NCBI RefSeq assembly: GCF_014699005.1 | Contig: NZ_JACWZY010000024.1 | Coordinates: forward strand, 62,001 to 126,000 | Reading direction: 5' to 3' | DNA: 64,000 nt | Source of the DNA: Spirosoma profusum | GTDB taxonomy: Bacteria > Bacteroidota > Bacteroidia > Cytophagales > Spirosomataceae | Part shown: piece by piece, positions 16,700-25,569 of the stretch | Position numbering within the stretch: the stretch's first letter is position 1 | Layout: each line of letters starts with the position of its first letter | The notes under the pieces: model-generated | The model's input: only the letters and a program-made list of their open reading frames with translations | The model's database searches: none | Told to the model about the DNA's origin: nothing | Translations under genes and position numbers: made by a program

Positions 16700-17977
16700 A
16701 TGCATACCTCTCGCCGATCTTTTTTAACCAAGAGTGCTTTAGCCAGTGTTTTCAGTGCCAGTGCGTTATCCAGTTTTGGTGAAGGGCTGGAAACCGCCGT
16801 CAACCACGCTCCGCAATCTTCAGCGCCATCCGATCTGAAAATCACCGATATCAAATGCGGCTACATACGTAACGGTCACAGTTTGTTCGTAAAAATCCAT
16901 ACCAACCAGGGCATCTGGGGCTGTGGAGAAGCCGTCGACGCGTCGGTTGGTACGTATCACCTGGTAAAAATGATGGGCCAACGTATCCAGGGAAAAAGTC
17001 CGCTCAACGTGCATCGGCTGTTTGAAGACGTTCGGAAGTCAGGTTTTTTCGAGGGAGCACAAGCAGGTATCTACATTTCCGTGCTGTCTGCCATTGAAAC
17101 GGCTCTTTGGGATCTGGCCGGGAAAGCGCTCGGTCTGCCGGTTTATCAACTTTTAGGTGGAAAATTCCGGGATAAGGTTCGGGTTTACTGCGATACGGGT
17201 GCGTATCGCGAAACCGATACCAGTCCCGACGCTTTCGGGAAAAGTGCAAAAAAAGCCGTCGATATGGGTTTCACAGCCGTGAAATACGACATCGATGAAC
17301 GTAACGATCCCAACAAATATGACCCGTATAACTGGACCGCCAGCCAGGGCGAACTGGAGCGGATGTACAACCAGATTGCCGGTGTTCGGAAGGCGGTCGG
17401 CCCCAAAATCGACATCTGCGTGGATATGCACGGTCGGTACGACGTAACAACCGGTCGGCGGGTGGCCAAGATGATGGAGCCGCTGAATCTGCTGTTTCTG
17501 GAAGAGCCCATTCCAGCCGAAAACCCCGAAGCATACCGGCAAATTCGGGAAGCTTCAAATACGCCCATCTGCGCAGGCGAAAACCACTACCTGGCTCACG
17601 GTTTCCGTAAACTACTCGAAATTGGTGCTGTCGACATCATCATGCCCGATTTGCAGAAAGCCGGTGGTTTGGGTGAAGCGCAACGTATCGCCAATCTGGC
17701 CAATCTTTACTATGTACCGTTTGCTCCGCACATGGTGGCGTCGTATCTGGGTGCCATGGCGTCGAGTCATGTCTGTGCGTCGGTGCCTAATTTCCTGATT
17801 CTGGAGTGGCAAATTTATTTCCACGAAGAGCCCATGTTTAAAGAAATCGTTACGTTCGATGGTCCGATGGTTGAAAAAGGATTTATTCCTGTATCGAACA
17901 AACCGGGTATTGGCGTGGAAATCAACGAAGAAGGCATGAAAAAATACGCTCCTAAAGACGTACCATTCTTTGTTTAG
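16700..17977 (+). CDS. Tat-exported enolase-superfamily dehydratase (galactonate/mannonate dehydratase-like)
   Basis: A 425-residue mandelate racemase/muconate lactonising-type enzyme with an N-terminal twin-arginine signal (TSRRSFLTKSALAS). Seen: the capping domain IRNGHSLFVKIHTNQGIWGCGE, ALWDLAGKALGLPVYQLLGG, then the barrel metal ligands in CVDMHGRY (Asp, with His two residues on, as in galactonate dehydratase), LFLEEPIPAEN (Glu) and CAGENHY (Glu), with IIMPDLQKAGG and FAPHMV forming a candidate His-Asp dyad. Dehydration of a sugar acid to a 2-keto-3-deoxy acid is the family role and fits the surrounding uronate genes. A Tat-exported member is unusual. The exact substrate is unknown. Confidence 0.87.
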   Translation: MHTSRRSFLTKSALASVFSASALSSFGEGLETAVNHAPQSSAPSDLKITDIKCGYIRNGHSLFVKIHTNQGIWGCGEAVDASVGTYHLVKMMGQRIQGKSPLNVHRLFEDVRKSGFFEGAQAGIYISVLSAIETALWDLAGKALGLPVYQLLGGKFRDKVRVYCDTGAYRETDTSPDAFGKSAKKAVDMGFTAVKYDIDERNDPNKYDPYNWTASQGELERMYNQIAGVRKAVGPKIDICVDMHGRYDVTTGRRVAKMMEPLNLLFLEEPIPAENPEAYRQIREASNTPICAGENHYLAHGFRKLLEIGAVDIIMPDLQKAGGLGEAQRIANLANLYYVPFAPHMVASYLGAMASSHVCASVPNFLILEWQIYFHEEPMFKEIVTFDGPMVEKGFIPVSNKPGIGVEINEEGMKKYAPKDVPFFV

Positions 17978-18092
17978 AACCGAGCTTCGGTCAATTTTAT
18001 TCGACCATTCCATTGTTTGTAGACAGTAGCTAAACGGACTACCTGTGTTTTAACGTAGTAAGCCAACATTTTTTTAAATCGAGTTTCGCTCA

Positions 18093-19439
18093 GTGACTTC
18101 AAAACCGACCTCCTCAGCCGCTACGTCCAGTCCAGTAATGGGCAACGTATCAGGCCCTAAAACGAATTATCGCTGGATAATTGCTACGTTGCTTTTTGTG
18201 GCCACGACTATCAATTACCTCGACCGCCAGGTAATCGGTCTGCTGAAACCCATTCTGGAGCAGGAGTTCGGCTGGAGCGAGCTGGACTATGGCAATATCG
18301 TCGCCGTATTCACATTTTTCTACGGCGGCACTACGTTGCTGGCTGGCTACATCATCGACCGCATTGGCACCAAGATGGGTTACATCTGGGCCATTCTGAT
18401 ATGGAGTATTGCAGCTATGGGTCATGCGCTGGCCGGTGGCACGTTTGGTTTCATGGTGGCGCGGGCGCTGCTGGGTATCGGTGAGGCCGGTAACTTTCCG
18501 GCTTCCATAAAAACCGTTGCCGAATGGTTTCCGCAGAAAGAACGCGCACTGGCCGTTGGCTTTTTCAATTCGGGGGCTAATATTGGAGCGGTAGTTGCTC
18601 CGGCTATTGTTCCCCCGCTGGCATTGATGGCCGGTTGGCAAATGACATTTATTCTGACAGGAGCGTTAGGTTTTCTCTGGATCGTGGCCTGGTGGTTCTA
18701 TTACGACATACCAACCCAACACAAAGGTATCAATCAGGCGGAGTTGGCGCACATTACCGAGGAAACAACCATTACCGATGCGGCTCCTGTTCAGCTACCC
18801 AGCGATGATACGGCTAAAGGTTACCCTATTTTCTCAAACAAAGCCATCTGGGGATTTATGGGCGGCAAATTCATGACTGACCCCATCTGGTGGTTTTTCC
18901 TGTTCTGGCTGCCTACGTATCTGTCGAAAATCTACAACCTCGATCTGAAGAAACTAGGCGCCCCGCTCATCGTGATCTACCTGGCCGCGACCGTCGGTAG
19001 CGTAGGCGGTGGCTGGCTCTCGTCCAGGCTGATTCAGAGCGGATGGCATCCGACGCGTGCCCGTCAATGGGCGATGGCTCTGTTCGCAATCTGCGTAACG
19101 CCCGTGATGCTCATTAGCCAGATGAACAGTTTGTGGCCCGTTATCGGCATTCTCTCGCTGGCGGTGGCTGCTCACCAGGCATGGTCGGCCAATATTTTCA
19201 CCGTAGCCGCTGACCAATTCCCCAAAAGCGTACTTAGCCGCGTCGTTGGGCTGGGTACTATGGCAGGAACAATTAGCGGTTTCTTCTTCCCGCTGCTCGT
19301 TGGACAGATACTGAACCATTATACGAATCTTGGAAATCTATCGCAGGGGTACTACATCATTTTTTACATTGCCGGCTTTGCTTACCTCATCGCCTGGAGC
19401 GTCCTTTACTTCTTCATTTTCAGTAAAGTGAAAAAATAG
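18093..19439 (+). CDS. MFS permease of the anion:cation symporter family, hexuronate type
   Basis: A 448-residue inner-membrane transporter with about twelve helices, of the ExuT-like ACS branch of the major facilitator superfamily. It probably takes up glucuronate or galacturonate with protons. Seen: TINYLDRQVIGLLKPILEQE at helix 1 (the ExuT/GudP signature NYxDR), GEAGNFPASIKTVAEWFP after helix 4, and ERALAVGFFNSGANIGAVVAP. The frame starts with GTG at 18093; an ATG at 18138, just before the first helix, is an equally good start and I cannot decide between them. Next to uxuA, 100 bases downstream, so transport and catabolism are linked. Confidence 0.88.
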   Translation: MTSKPTSSAATSSPVMGNVSGPKTNYRWIIATLLFVATTINYLDRQVIGLLKPILEQEFGWSELDYGNIVAVFTFFYGGTTLLAGYIIDRIGTKMGYIWAILIWSIAAMGHALAGGTFGFMVARALLGIGEAGNFPASIKTVAEWFPQKERALAVGFFNSGANIGAVVAPAIVPPLALMAGWQMTFILTGALGFLWIVAWWFYYDIPTQHKGINQAELAHITEETTITDAAPVQLPSDDTAKGYPIFSNKAIWGFMGGKFMTDPIWWFFLFWLPTYLSKIYNLDLKKLGAPLIVIYLAATVGSVGGGWLSSRLIQSGWHPTRARQWAMALFAICVTPVMLISQMNSLWPVIGILSLAVAAHQAWSANIFTVAADQFPKSVLSRVVGLGTMAGTISGFFFPLLVGQILNHYTNLGNLSQGYYIIFYIAGFAYLIAWSVLYFFIFSKVKK

Positions 19440-19449
19440 GTTAATGAGA

Positions 19450-19509
19450 TATGAAGTAGGATATATGAAGTATGGTATGGGTACTATACTTCATATATCC
19501 TACTTCATA
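19450..19509. repeat. 24-base perfect inverted repeat between permease gene and uxuA
   Basis: The left arm 19450-19473 (beginning tatgaagtagg) is exactly complementary to the right arm 19486-19509 (ending cctacttcata), with a 12-base loop. Each arm also contains an internal atgaagta repeat. It lies between codirectional genes and could reduce read-through or protect the upstream mRNA end. Confidence 0.9.
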
Positions 19510-19539
19510 CATTGACAACCACACTACACAAAGTTCCTT

Positions 19540-20751
19540 ATGTTACAAACCATGCGCTGGTTCGGGCCGAACGACCCGGTTTCGCTAATGGACATCCGCC
19601 AGGCGGGTTGCGCGGGCGTCGTGACGGCGCTTCACCAGATTCCGGTGGGCGAACTTTGGACGGTCGAAGAAATTAACCGGCGAATTCAACTAGTTGAAGC
19701 GGATAATCACCGCTATTCGCACCTGCACTGGGCCGTTGTTGAAAGTTTGCCGGTGCACGAAGACATCAAAAAAGCGCGTCCCGGACACGAGCGCTACGTT
19801 GAGAACTACAAACAATCAATTCGAAATCTGGCTTCCTGCGGCATCACAACCGTTTGTTACAATTTCATGCCCGTGCTCGATTGGTCGCGCACCAATCTGA
19901 GCTATGAGATGCCCGACGGTTCGCGCGCACTTCGGTTTGTGTGGGAAGATTTCGTCCTATTCGATCTGTTCATCCTGAAACGCCCCAACGCCGAAGCGGA
20001 TTATGAACCCGAATTGATTGAAGCCGCCCGTCAGAAATTCGCCCGTTCATCAGCCGAACAGATTGCCCAGCTGACCAACACAATTCTGTTAGGTTTACCC
20101 GGTTCCGAAGAAGCGTTTTCGCTCGCTACGTTCCAGGGCTTACTAAATGAATACGCGACCATCGGCGACGAGCAACTTCGGAACAATTTGTATGCATTCA
20201 TTCAGCAGGTAGCTCCGGTGGCAGAGGAAGTTGGAGTTAATCTATGCATCCACCCCGACGACCCGCCATATCCACTATTGGGCCTACCCCGCGTCGTCAG
20301 TACAGAAGCTGATTTGGCTCAATTGATGGCTGCCAGCAATGTAACGGCCAATGGTATTACGTTCTGCACCGGCTCGCTGGGCATTCGCGCCGACAACGAT
20401 CTGCCCGGTATAATCGAGCGATTCGGTGAACGGATTCACTTCATTCACCTGCGAACAACCAAACGAGAAGAAGAGAATGTAGTAGGTGGCCGTCATAATT
20501 TCCACGAAGCCGACCACCTCGAAGGCGATGTCGATATGTACGCGGTCATCAAAACCATTGTGCTGGAACAGAAACGGCGGGAGATGGTCGGTGTTGGCGT
20601 TACGTCCATTCCGATGCGCCCTGACCACGGCCACCAGATGCTCGACGATTTACACAAAAAGACGTATCCGGGTTATTCGGCCATTGGTAGGCTACGCGGT
20701 TTAGCCGAACTACGAGGTCTGGAACTGGGCATACTACGTTCGTTAGATTAA
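19540..20751 (+). CDS. uxuA: Mannonate dehydratase
   Basis: A 403-residue UxuA that dehydrates D-mannonate to KDG in the cytoplasm, feeding kdgK and eda at the left of the window. Seen: the family opening MRWFGPNDPVSLMDIRQAGC, VVESLPVHEDIKKA, YNFMPVLDWSRT, the metal-site motifs NLCIHPDDPP (His, Asp), TFCTGSLG (Cys) and HFIHLRTTKRE (His), and the C-terminal YSAIGRLRGLAELRGLE. All the manganese/iron ligands expected are present. Length is close to the family norm. It follows the hexuronate-type permease. Confidence 0.96.
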   Translation: MLQTMRWFGPNDPVSLMDIRQAGCAGVVTALHQIPVGELWTVEEINRRIQLVEADNHRYSHLHWAVVESLPVHEDIKKARPGHERYVENYKQSIRNLASCGITTVCYNFMPVLDWSRTNLSYEMPDGSRALRFVWEDFVLFDLFILKRPNAEADYEPELIEAARQKFARSSAEQIAQLTNTILLGLPGSEEAFSLATFQGLLNEYATIGDEQLRNNLYAFIQQVAPVAEEVGVNLCIHPDDPPYPLLGLPRVVSTEADLAQLMAASNVTANGITFCTGSLGIRADNDLPGIIERFGERIHFIHLRTTKREEENVVGGRHNFHEADHLEGDVDMYAVIKTIVLEQKRREMVGVGVTSIPMRPDHGHQMLDDLHKKTYPGYSAIGRLRGLAELRGLELGILRSLD

Positions 20752-20851
20752 AGAGCGGAAGAGCGTTAAACAATCGGATGGCTTTGCTCTTTGCTTACTT
20801 TTCTGCACAAAATTCAACAACGAATCGTTGTTTATAAAACAGCTATTCGTT

Positions 20852-21406
20852 ATGAAAAATCAACTTGGAATTAGCATCGTCTGCCTACTTCTGGGCTTAT
20901 TAACTTCCTGTTCCTCTTACCGAATTACTCGTAATCAATCGGATAACACAGCTACCTGGTCGGATTACCGCACCTATGCCTTCCTGGATACGACCCGCCT
21001 AAGCGATAGCCCTCGGACGATAACGTACCGGACAGCTATGGAGCAGCTTAAGCAGGCTGTGGCGGCTGAATTTCGGAACCTGGGTTACCAGCCAACAAAA
21101 GATAATCCTGATTTATTGGTTAATCTTGGCGCGGTGGTACAGGAGCGAACGCAGACCCGTACGACAACCATCCAGGAGGCTCCGCGCTATATCGGGCAAC
21201 GACGTTATCACTGGCAAAGTCAGGAAGTGCCCGTTGGTACGTATGAGGAAGGAACTGTCAATCTGCATGTGGTCGATGCGCAGAAAAACGCGTTGGTGTG
21301 GGATGTTGCCCTGTCGAGCGTGCTTAACCGGCAGGGCCTTTCGTCTGAACAGATTAACAAGGCTGTGGCAAAACTTTTCGAGAAGTTTCCGGGACAACAG
21401 AAATAA
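20852..21406 (+). CDS. DUF4136 lipoprotein
   Basis: A 184-residue predicted lipoprotein. Seen: a signal sequence ending in the lipobox LTSCSS (Cys about residue 19), then the DUF4136 pattern of a YRTYAFLDTT strand near the start, QLKQAVAAEFRNLGYQP, NPDLLVNLGAVVQ, and a C-terminal ALVWDVALSSVLN region. The family is anchored in the envelope; its role is unknown. I chose the ATG at 20852 because it begins the signal; the frame also opens at a TTG 24 bases earlier. An intrinsic terminator follows at 21433. Confidence 0.85.
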   Translation: MKNQLGISIVCLLLGLLTSCSSYRITRNQSDNTATWSDYRTYAFLDTTRLSDSPRTITYRTAMEQLKQAVAAEFRNLGYQPTKDNPDLLVNLGAVVQERTQTRTTTIQEAPRYIGQRRYHWQSQEVPVGTYEEGTVNLHVVDAQKNALVWDVALSSVLNRQGLSSEQINKAVAKLFEKFPGQQK

Positions 21407-21747
21407 GGCTACAGCAGATACCACACACGCAGAAAACGATCAGCTTGAGCTTGCGAGTCCGAGTTGATCGTTTTTTGGGGCAGCCGCTATAGATCGGTAA
21501 AAAAGCTTAAAGAACTACGGATTGATACGTTAATTTGCTAGCATGGCGGCCCGTTGTGCGGTACCATTCAGGAGCTTTCATCCAATCTTCTATCCAGATA
21601 TCCGGCTTACGCCTGATTCCGCTCTGGTTTAAAACGGTACGTACCACGCTCCCATCTCAGTATATAAGCTCCCTGATAGCCTTCCATACGTAAACATTTA
21701 CATACAGCTTTGGTTGCTGACCAATCGCCTTATCGTTCCCTTGAATT
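21407..21747. other. 341-base intergenic stretch before the alpha-glucuronidase gene
   Basis: It holds the terminator of the DUF4136 gene (21433-21476) and then about 270 bases with no open frame of interest. The ACGTA/TACGT word recurs four or five times (for example gatacgtta at ~21523, ggtacgtacc at ~21638, catacgtaaac at ~21687). I see no clear promoter or operator. Confidence 0.5.
21433..21476 (+). terminator. Intrinsic terminator after DUF4136 gene
   Basis: The stem aaaacgatca (21433-21442) pairs with tgatcgtttt (21465-21474), with weaker pairing inside, and runs into a block of six T at 21471-21476. It lies 26 bases after the stop codon. Confidence 0.75.
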
Positions 21748-23859
21748 ATGAAAAAATCGTTTGCCTGGCTACTCTTTCTCCTACTATTTGCCGGACGTAG
21801 CAACGCAGATGATGGGTATCGGTTGTGGCTGAAATATGACTTGATTCGCGACGCGGCCAAACGTACTACGTATGCTCAGTCGGCGCAGTTCATTGCGCTT
21901 ACGGGTAACAGTCCAATTTTGCAAACGGCGGCTAATGAATTGCAAACGGGTTTGCAGGGACTGCTCGGTAAAACCATTCCAATTATTGCCAATGCAGGAA
22001 ATCGGACGGGAGGAATAGTTCTTACGCTACGTAACACTCCCGACGCCGGGGCTGGTACGTTGAACGATGAAGGATATCAGATTGAACAACGTAGTAATAT
22101 TCAGATTTCCGCTAAAACCGACCGAGGTGTGCTCTACGGCGTTTTTGCGCTGCTACGTTACGTTCAAACCGGCCAGTCGTTACACCGTATCACGCTGACC
22201 AGCAATCCTAAAGTTCGGTATCGATTACTCAATCACTGGGACAATACGAACGGAACCATCGAACGTGGCTACGCGGGTGAATCGCTCTGGAAATGGTTCG
22301 AACTGCCCGCTACGGTCGATTCGCGTTACCGCGATTACGCCCGCGCCAATGCGTCGCTGGGTATTAATGGCACGGTAGTCAACAATGTGAATGCCAGTGC
22401 GCGGTTTATGACCGACGAGTACATCGAAAAAGTGGCCGCGCTGGCGAACGTATTTCGCAACTACGGCATCCGTCTTTACTTATCGATTTATTTCCCCGCT
22501 CCTAAAACCATCGGTGGCCTGAAAACAGCCGATCCACTAGAGCCGGAAGTGAAAAAATGGTGGGCTGATAAGACCAAGGCGATTTACAAAGCTATTCCCG
22601 ATTTTGGCGGTTTTCTGGTCAAAGCGAACTCCGAAGGCGAACCCGGCCCGCAGGATTACGGCCGCACTCACGCTGACGGAGCCAACATGCTGGCCGAAGC
22701 ACTGGCACCCTACGACGGCGTAGTGATGTGGCGGGCATTTGTTTACAAAGCCGACCCCAAAGCCGATCGTTTCAAAGCTGCTTACGAAGAATTTGTCCCG
22801 CTAGACGGTAAATTCAACAAGAAAGTGATCATTCAGGTGAAGAATGGACCAATTGATTTTCAGCCTCGTGAGCCGTTTTCGCCCATCTTTGGCAACATGC
22901 CTCAAACGCCATTGTCGATGGAGTTTCAGATTACGCAGGAGTACATGGGATTTGCCACGCATACTGTTTTTGAAGCACCGTTGTTCAAGGAATGCCTCGA
23001 CAGTGATACGTTCGTAAAAGGCAAAGGTTCGACGGTAGCGAAGGTAGTTGATGGGAGTTTGCATGGCTACAACGTAACAGCCATGGCCGGGGTCGCGAAT
23101 ACGGGCTCCGACCGAAACTGGACCGGCAATCCGATGGCGCAGGCCAACTGGTATGCTTTTGGACGGCTGGCGTGGGATCATACGCTTTCCGCCGAAGCCA
23201 TCGCCCGCGAGTGGGTGACCATGTCATTAACATCAGAGCCCAAATCGGTACAGACGATCATCAATATGCTGCTAAAATCACGGGATATTTACGTAGCATA
23301 TAACACTCCATTAGGTTTGTCACGTCCGTGGACGGGCGCACACTTCGCCCCCGAACCCTGGCAAAATCGAAGCTCGCGCCCCGATTGGACAGCCATTTAC
23401 TACCACCGCGCCGATTCAGCAGGATTGGGTTTCGACCGAACGACAACAGGAAGCAACGCTCTGGCTCAGTATCGCCCGGAAGTACAGCAGCAATGGAACA
23501 ACGTAGAGACTTGCCCCCTGCCCTATCTGCTCTGGTTTCACCACGTTCCTTGGACGAAGAAACTCACTAATGGCCGCACACTCTGGGACGAGCTTTGTGT
23601 TCATTTCTACAGCGGTGCCGATTCGGTACGTTGGATGCAGCAGCAATGGGTGCAGGTGAAACCAGCCGTTGATCCAGCGATTTTTGCCGACGTAGCAGGC
23701 CGATTATCAACGCAGTATAAAGAAGCCATCTGGTGGCGCGATGCGTGGGTGCTTTACCTTCAGCCGTTCGCCCGACAACCAATTCCAGCACCTTTCAAGA
23801 AACCAGACCGAACGCTGGATGAGGTTAAAAATCTGGTGAATATTTACCAAATGCGATAA
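21748..23859 (+). CDS. aguA: Alpha-glucuronidase, glycoside hydrolase family 67 (secreted)
   Basis: A 703-residue GH67 enzyme that removes (4-O-methyl)glucuronic acid from the non-reducing end of xylo-oligosaccharides. Seen: a signal peptide (cleavage near NADDG, residue 20), the N-terminal beta-sandwich, the barrel entry YRLLNHWDNTNGTIERGYAG, the acid-catalyst loop FLVKANSEGEPGPQDYGR (Glu296/Glu298), IIQVKNGPIDFQPREPF (Asp370), LSMEFQITQEYMG (Glu392), and the C-terminal dimerisation helices with WFHHVPW. These match the catalytic trio of known GH67 enzymes. Its stop overlaps the SDR gene start by one base (TAATG), tying release of glucuronate to its onward metabolism. Confidence 0.95.
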   Translation: MKKSFAWLLFLLLFAGRSNADDGYRLWLKYDLIRDAAKRTTYAQSAQFIALTGNSPILQTAANELQTGLQGLLGKTIPIIANAGNRTGGIVLTLRNTPDAGAGTLNDEGYQIEQRSNIQISAKTDRGVLYGVFALLRYVQTGQSLHRITLTSNPKVRYRLLNHWDNTNGTIERGYAGESLWKWFELPATVDSRYRDYARANASLGINGTVVNNVNASARFMTDEYIEKVAALANVFRNYGIRLYLSIYFPAPKTIGGLKTADPLEPEVKKWWADKTKAIYKAIPDFGGFLVKANSEGEPGPQDYGRTHADGANMLAEALAPYDGVVMWRAFVYKADPKADRFKAAYEEFVPLDGKFNKKVIIQVKNGPIDFQPREPFSPIFGNMPQTPLSMEFQITQEYMGFATHTVFEAPLFKECLDSDTFVKGKGSTVAKVVDGSLHGYNVTAMAGVANTGSDRNWTGNPMAQANWYAFGRLAWDHTLSAEAIAREWVTMSLTSEPKSVQTIINMLLKSRDIYVAYNTPLGLSRPWTGAHFAPEPWQNRSSRPDWTAIYYHRADSAGLGFDRTTTGSNALAQYRPEVQQQWNNVETCPLPYLLWFHHVPWTKKLTNGRTLWDELCVHFYSGADSVRWMQQQWVQVKPAVDPAIFADVAGRLSTQYKEAIWWRDAWVLYLQPFARQPIPAPFKKPDRTLDEVKNLVNIYQMR

Positions 23860-24647
23860 TGGAAGAACAAATCACAGAAACCCAAAAAAATCTGACTGTT
23901 TTCTCACTTGAAGGCAAACTCGCCCTGATCACTGGTGGTGGCAGCGGCATCGGTTTCGACATTGCCCGCTGTATCGTACAGGCCGGGGGGCGTGTCGTTA
24001 TTACGGGTCGGCGGGAGCAGCCGCTTCAGGAAGCAACCAACGTACTGGGCGAACGTGCTACGTATCAGGTCAATGACGTAACGGAACGAGCATCGCTGAA
24101 CAAGTTGGTCGAACGTATCGAAACGACGGTGGGACCGATTGATATTCTGGTTAACAACGCAGGTATCAACTTAAAAAAACCGGCTCTCGACGTAACAGAT
24201 GAGGATTTCGACCGGATTGTACATACTAATCTGAACTCCGTTTTCAGCCTCACGCGGGCCTGTGCTCAACAGATGATGGCGCGTAAAAGTGGTTCGATCA
24301 TCATGATTTCGTCGATGGCTGCTTACTATGGTATCGACCGGGTGGTGGCTTATGCCGCTTCAAAATCAGCTGTTGAAGGGATGGTAAAAGTATTGGCTTC
24401 GGAATTTTCGGGCAACGGCGTGCGGGTGAATGCCATCGCACCCGGATTCATCGAAACGGCCATGAGCAAAACCGCCATGAGTGGCGACCCCGACCGGTTT
24501 GCGCGCGCCATGCGCCGGACTCCGATGGGCGCTTTCGGCAAACCTGAAGATATTGGGTGGGCAGCTGTGTTTCTGGCATCTGAGGCTGCTCGCTACGTTA
24601 CAGGCGTTTCGCTGCCTGTTGATGGGGGCAATTCGATTGGTTTTTAA
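23859..24647 (+). CDS. SDR-family dehydrogenase, candidate fructuronate reductase replacement
   Basis: A 262-residue short-chain dehydrogenase/reductase. Seen: the nucleotide-binding TGGGSGIG near residue 26, NNAG, the catalytic Ser (MISSMAAYYG) and Tyr-Lys (YAASKSAVEG), and the C-terminal VTGVSLPVDGGNSIGF typical of gluconate or deoxygluconate dehydrogenase-like members. It is translationally coupled to alpha-glucuronidase. The window has UxaC, UxuA, KdgK and Eda but no classical UxuB or UxaB, so reduction of fructuronate to mannonate by this enzyme would close the pathway. That substrate is inference from context; the reaction class is family knowledge. Confidence 0.85.
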   Translation: MEEQITETQKNLTVFSLEGKLALITGGGSGIGFDIARCIVQAGGRVVITGRREQPLQEATNVLGERATYQVNDVTERASLNKLVERIETTVGPIDILVNNAGINLKKPALDVTDEDFDRIVHTNLNSVFSLTRACAQQMMARKSGSIIMISSMAAYYGIDRVVAYAASKSAVEGMVKVLASEFSGNGVRVNAIAPGFIETAMSKTAMSGDPDRFARAMRRTPMGAFGKPEDIGWAAVFLASEAARYVTGVSLPVDGGNSIGF

Positions 24648-24666
24648 CGTAGTGTTTGCTCTTCGA

Positions 24667-24790
24667 ATCAACCTGTAACGCTTTTTTGTCATTCTGAGGA
24701 ACGAAGAATCTTAACATATCCTTACCTGAGTGGTAGGCGTTTTTAAGATTCTTCGTTCCTCAAAATGACAAAAAAGCGTTACAGGTTGAT
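24667..24790. repeat. Dispersed composite palindrome, copy 5 (variant core)
   Basis: The outer arms atcaacctgtaacgc (24667-24681) and gcgttacaggttgat (24776-24790) are exact complements. The core arms are ttttttgtcattctgagg and cctcaaaatgacaaaaaa, with aacgaagaatctta inside. The variant core (attctgagg, aagaatc) matches copy 6 more than the atgctgac copies. It lies between the convergent SDR and DUF2147 genes. Confidence 0.9.
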
Positions 24791-24802
24791 AGCTACAATT
24801 TT

Positions 24803-25258
24803 CTACTTCACCCGTGTCCAGGTACGCGTTTTTCCTAACATACTGATGCCCATTACGTAGCCGCGCATATCAATCGCATTTGGGTCTCTTAGGGTGATTT
24901 CGCAGCCGTAGGTTTTCCCATCTTCGGGATTATAAACCTCTCCATCGCCCCAGACATTATTGCCTTTATAACTTAAATTAGAAACCAATATCATCTGCAT
25001 CAGCGGTCGGCTCCGAAGGTTTTCATCAGGATTTTCGCTATCGACTTTCGGCTTTTTCGTGACCGGGTCGATGGGTTCCTGCATCCAGACGAGTTTGCCG
25101 TAATATTTATTTCCCTGTTTATAAATCTGAACCTGGTTCCGTTTTTTAGAACTCAGCCATCGCCCCAATACGGCATCAGGGTCGTCAGATTTCGGCGCCA
25201 GGGAGGATAATGTCATACCCAGAATCATCAATAAAGCGCCAACTCGAAAAGCATTCAT
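24803..25258 (-). CDS. DUF2147 secreted protein
   Basis: A 151-residue protein with a signal peptide (MNAFRVGALLMILGMTLS) and one DUF2147 domain. Seen: VLGRWLSSKKRNQVQIYKQ, YYGKLVWMQEP, the central NPDENLRSRPLMQMILVSNL, WGDGEVYNPEDGKTYGCEI and the C-terminal TRTWTRV. DUF2147 proteins are small beta-barrel, lipocalin-like envelope proteins of unknown role. The frame is open to a GTG at 25363, but the ATG at 25258 gives a proper signal peptide and is preferred. It is divergent from the TolB-like gene, with 311 bases between. Confidence 0.87.
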   Translation of the reverse strand: MNAFRVGALLMILGMTLSSLAPKSDDPDAVLGRWLSSKKRNQVQIYKQGNKYYGKLVWMQEPIDPVTKKPKVDSENPDENLRSRPLMQMILVSNLSYKGNNVWGDGEVYNPEDGKTYGCEITLRDPNAIDMRGYVMGISMLGKTRTWTRVK

Positions 25259-25569
25259 AAGGCAGTTAACACAACGTTTGGATATATAACGAATTACAAG
25301 CCCATTTGTCGATTCAACCTGAAAATTGCCCGAAGGTTCTCTAAATTTGGATGGGTTCATCACACCTGCGCCCTTATAGAAAGTGTTAATAAAATCCGCT
25401 GTGTCAACGCTCTACACGCAGCGTAATTTAAAGACCAATTAGCTCATCTAAAGTTTAATACGTAGACATATTTCTGCAAAAAAATTTGCCACAGAAAGTA
25501 AGTTGGCAATACCTTTTTCTTTTCTCAGGAAACACTGCTCTGGCCATCCATCCTACTCCTTTTACAAAA
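25259..25569. other. 311-base divergent intergenic region
   Basis: This lies between the DUF2147 gene (leftward) and the TolB-like gene (rightward) and must hold both promoters. It is AT-rich in its right half. An imperfect inverted pair gctgtgt/acacgcagc lies around 25400-25425. I see no convincing match to the Bacteroidota promoter consensus. Confidence 0.45.
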
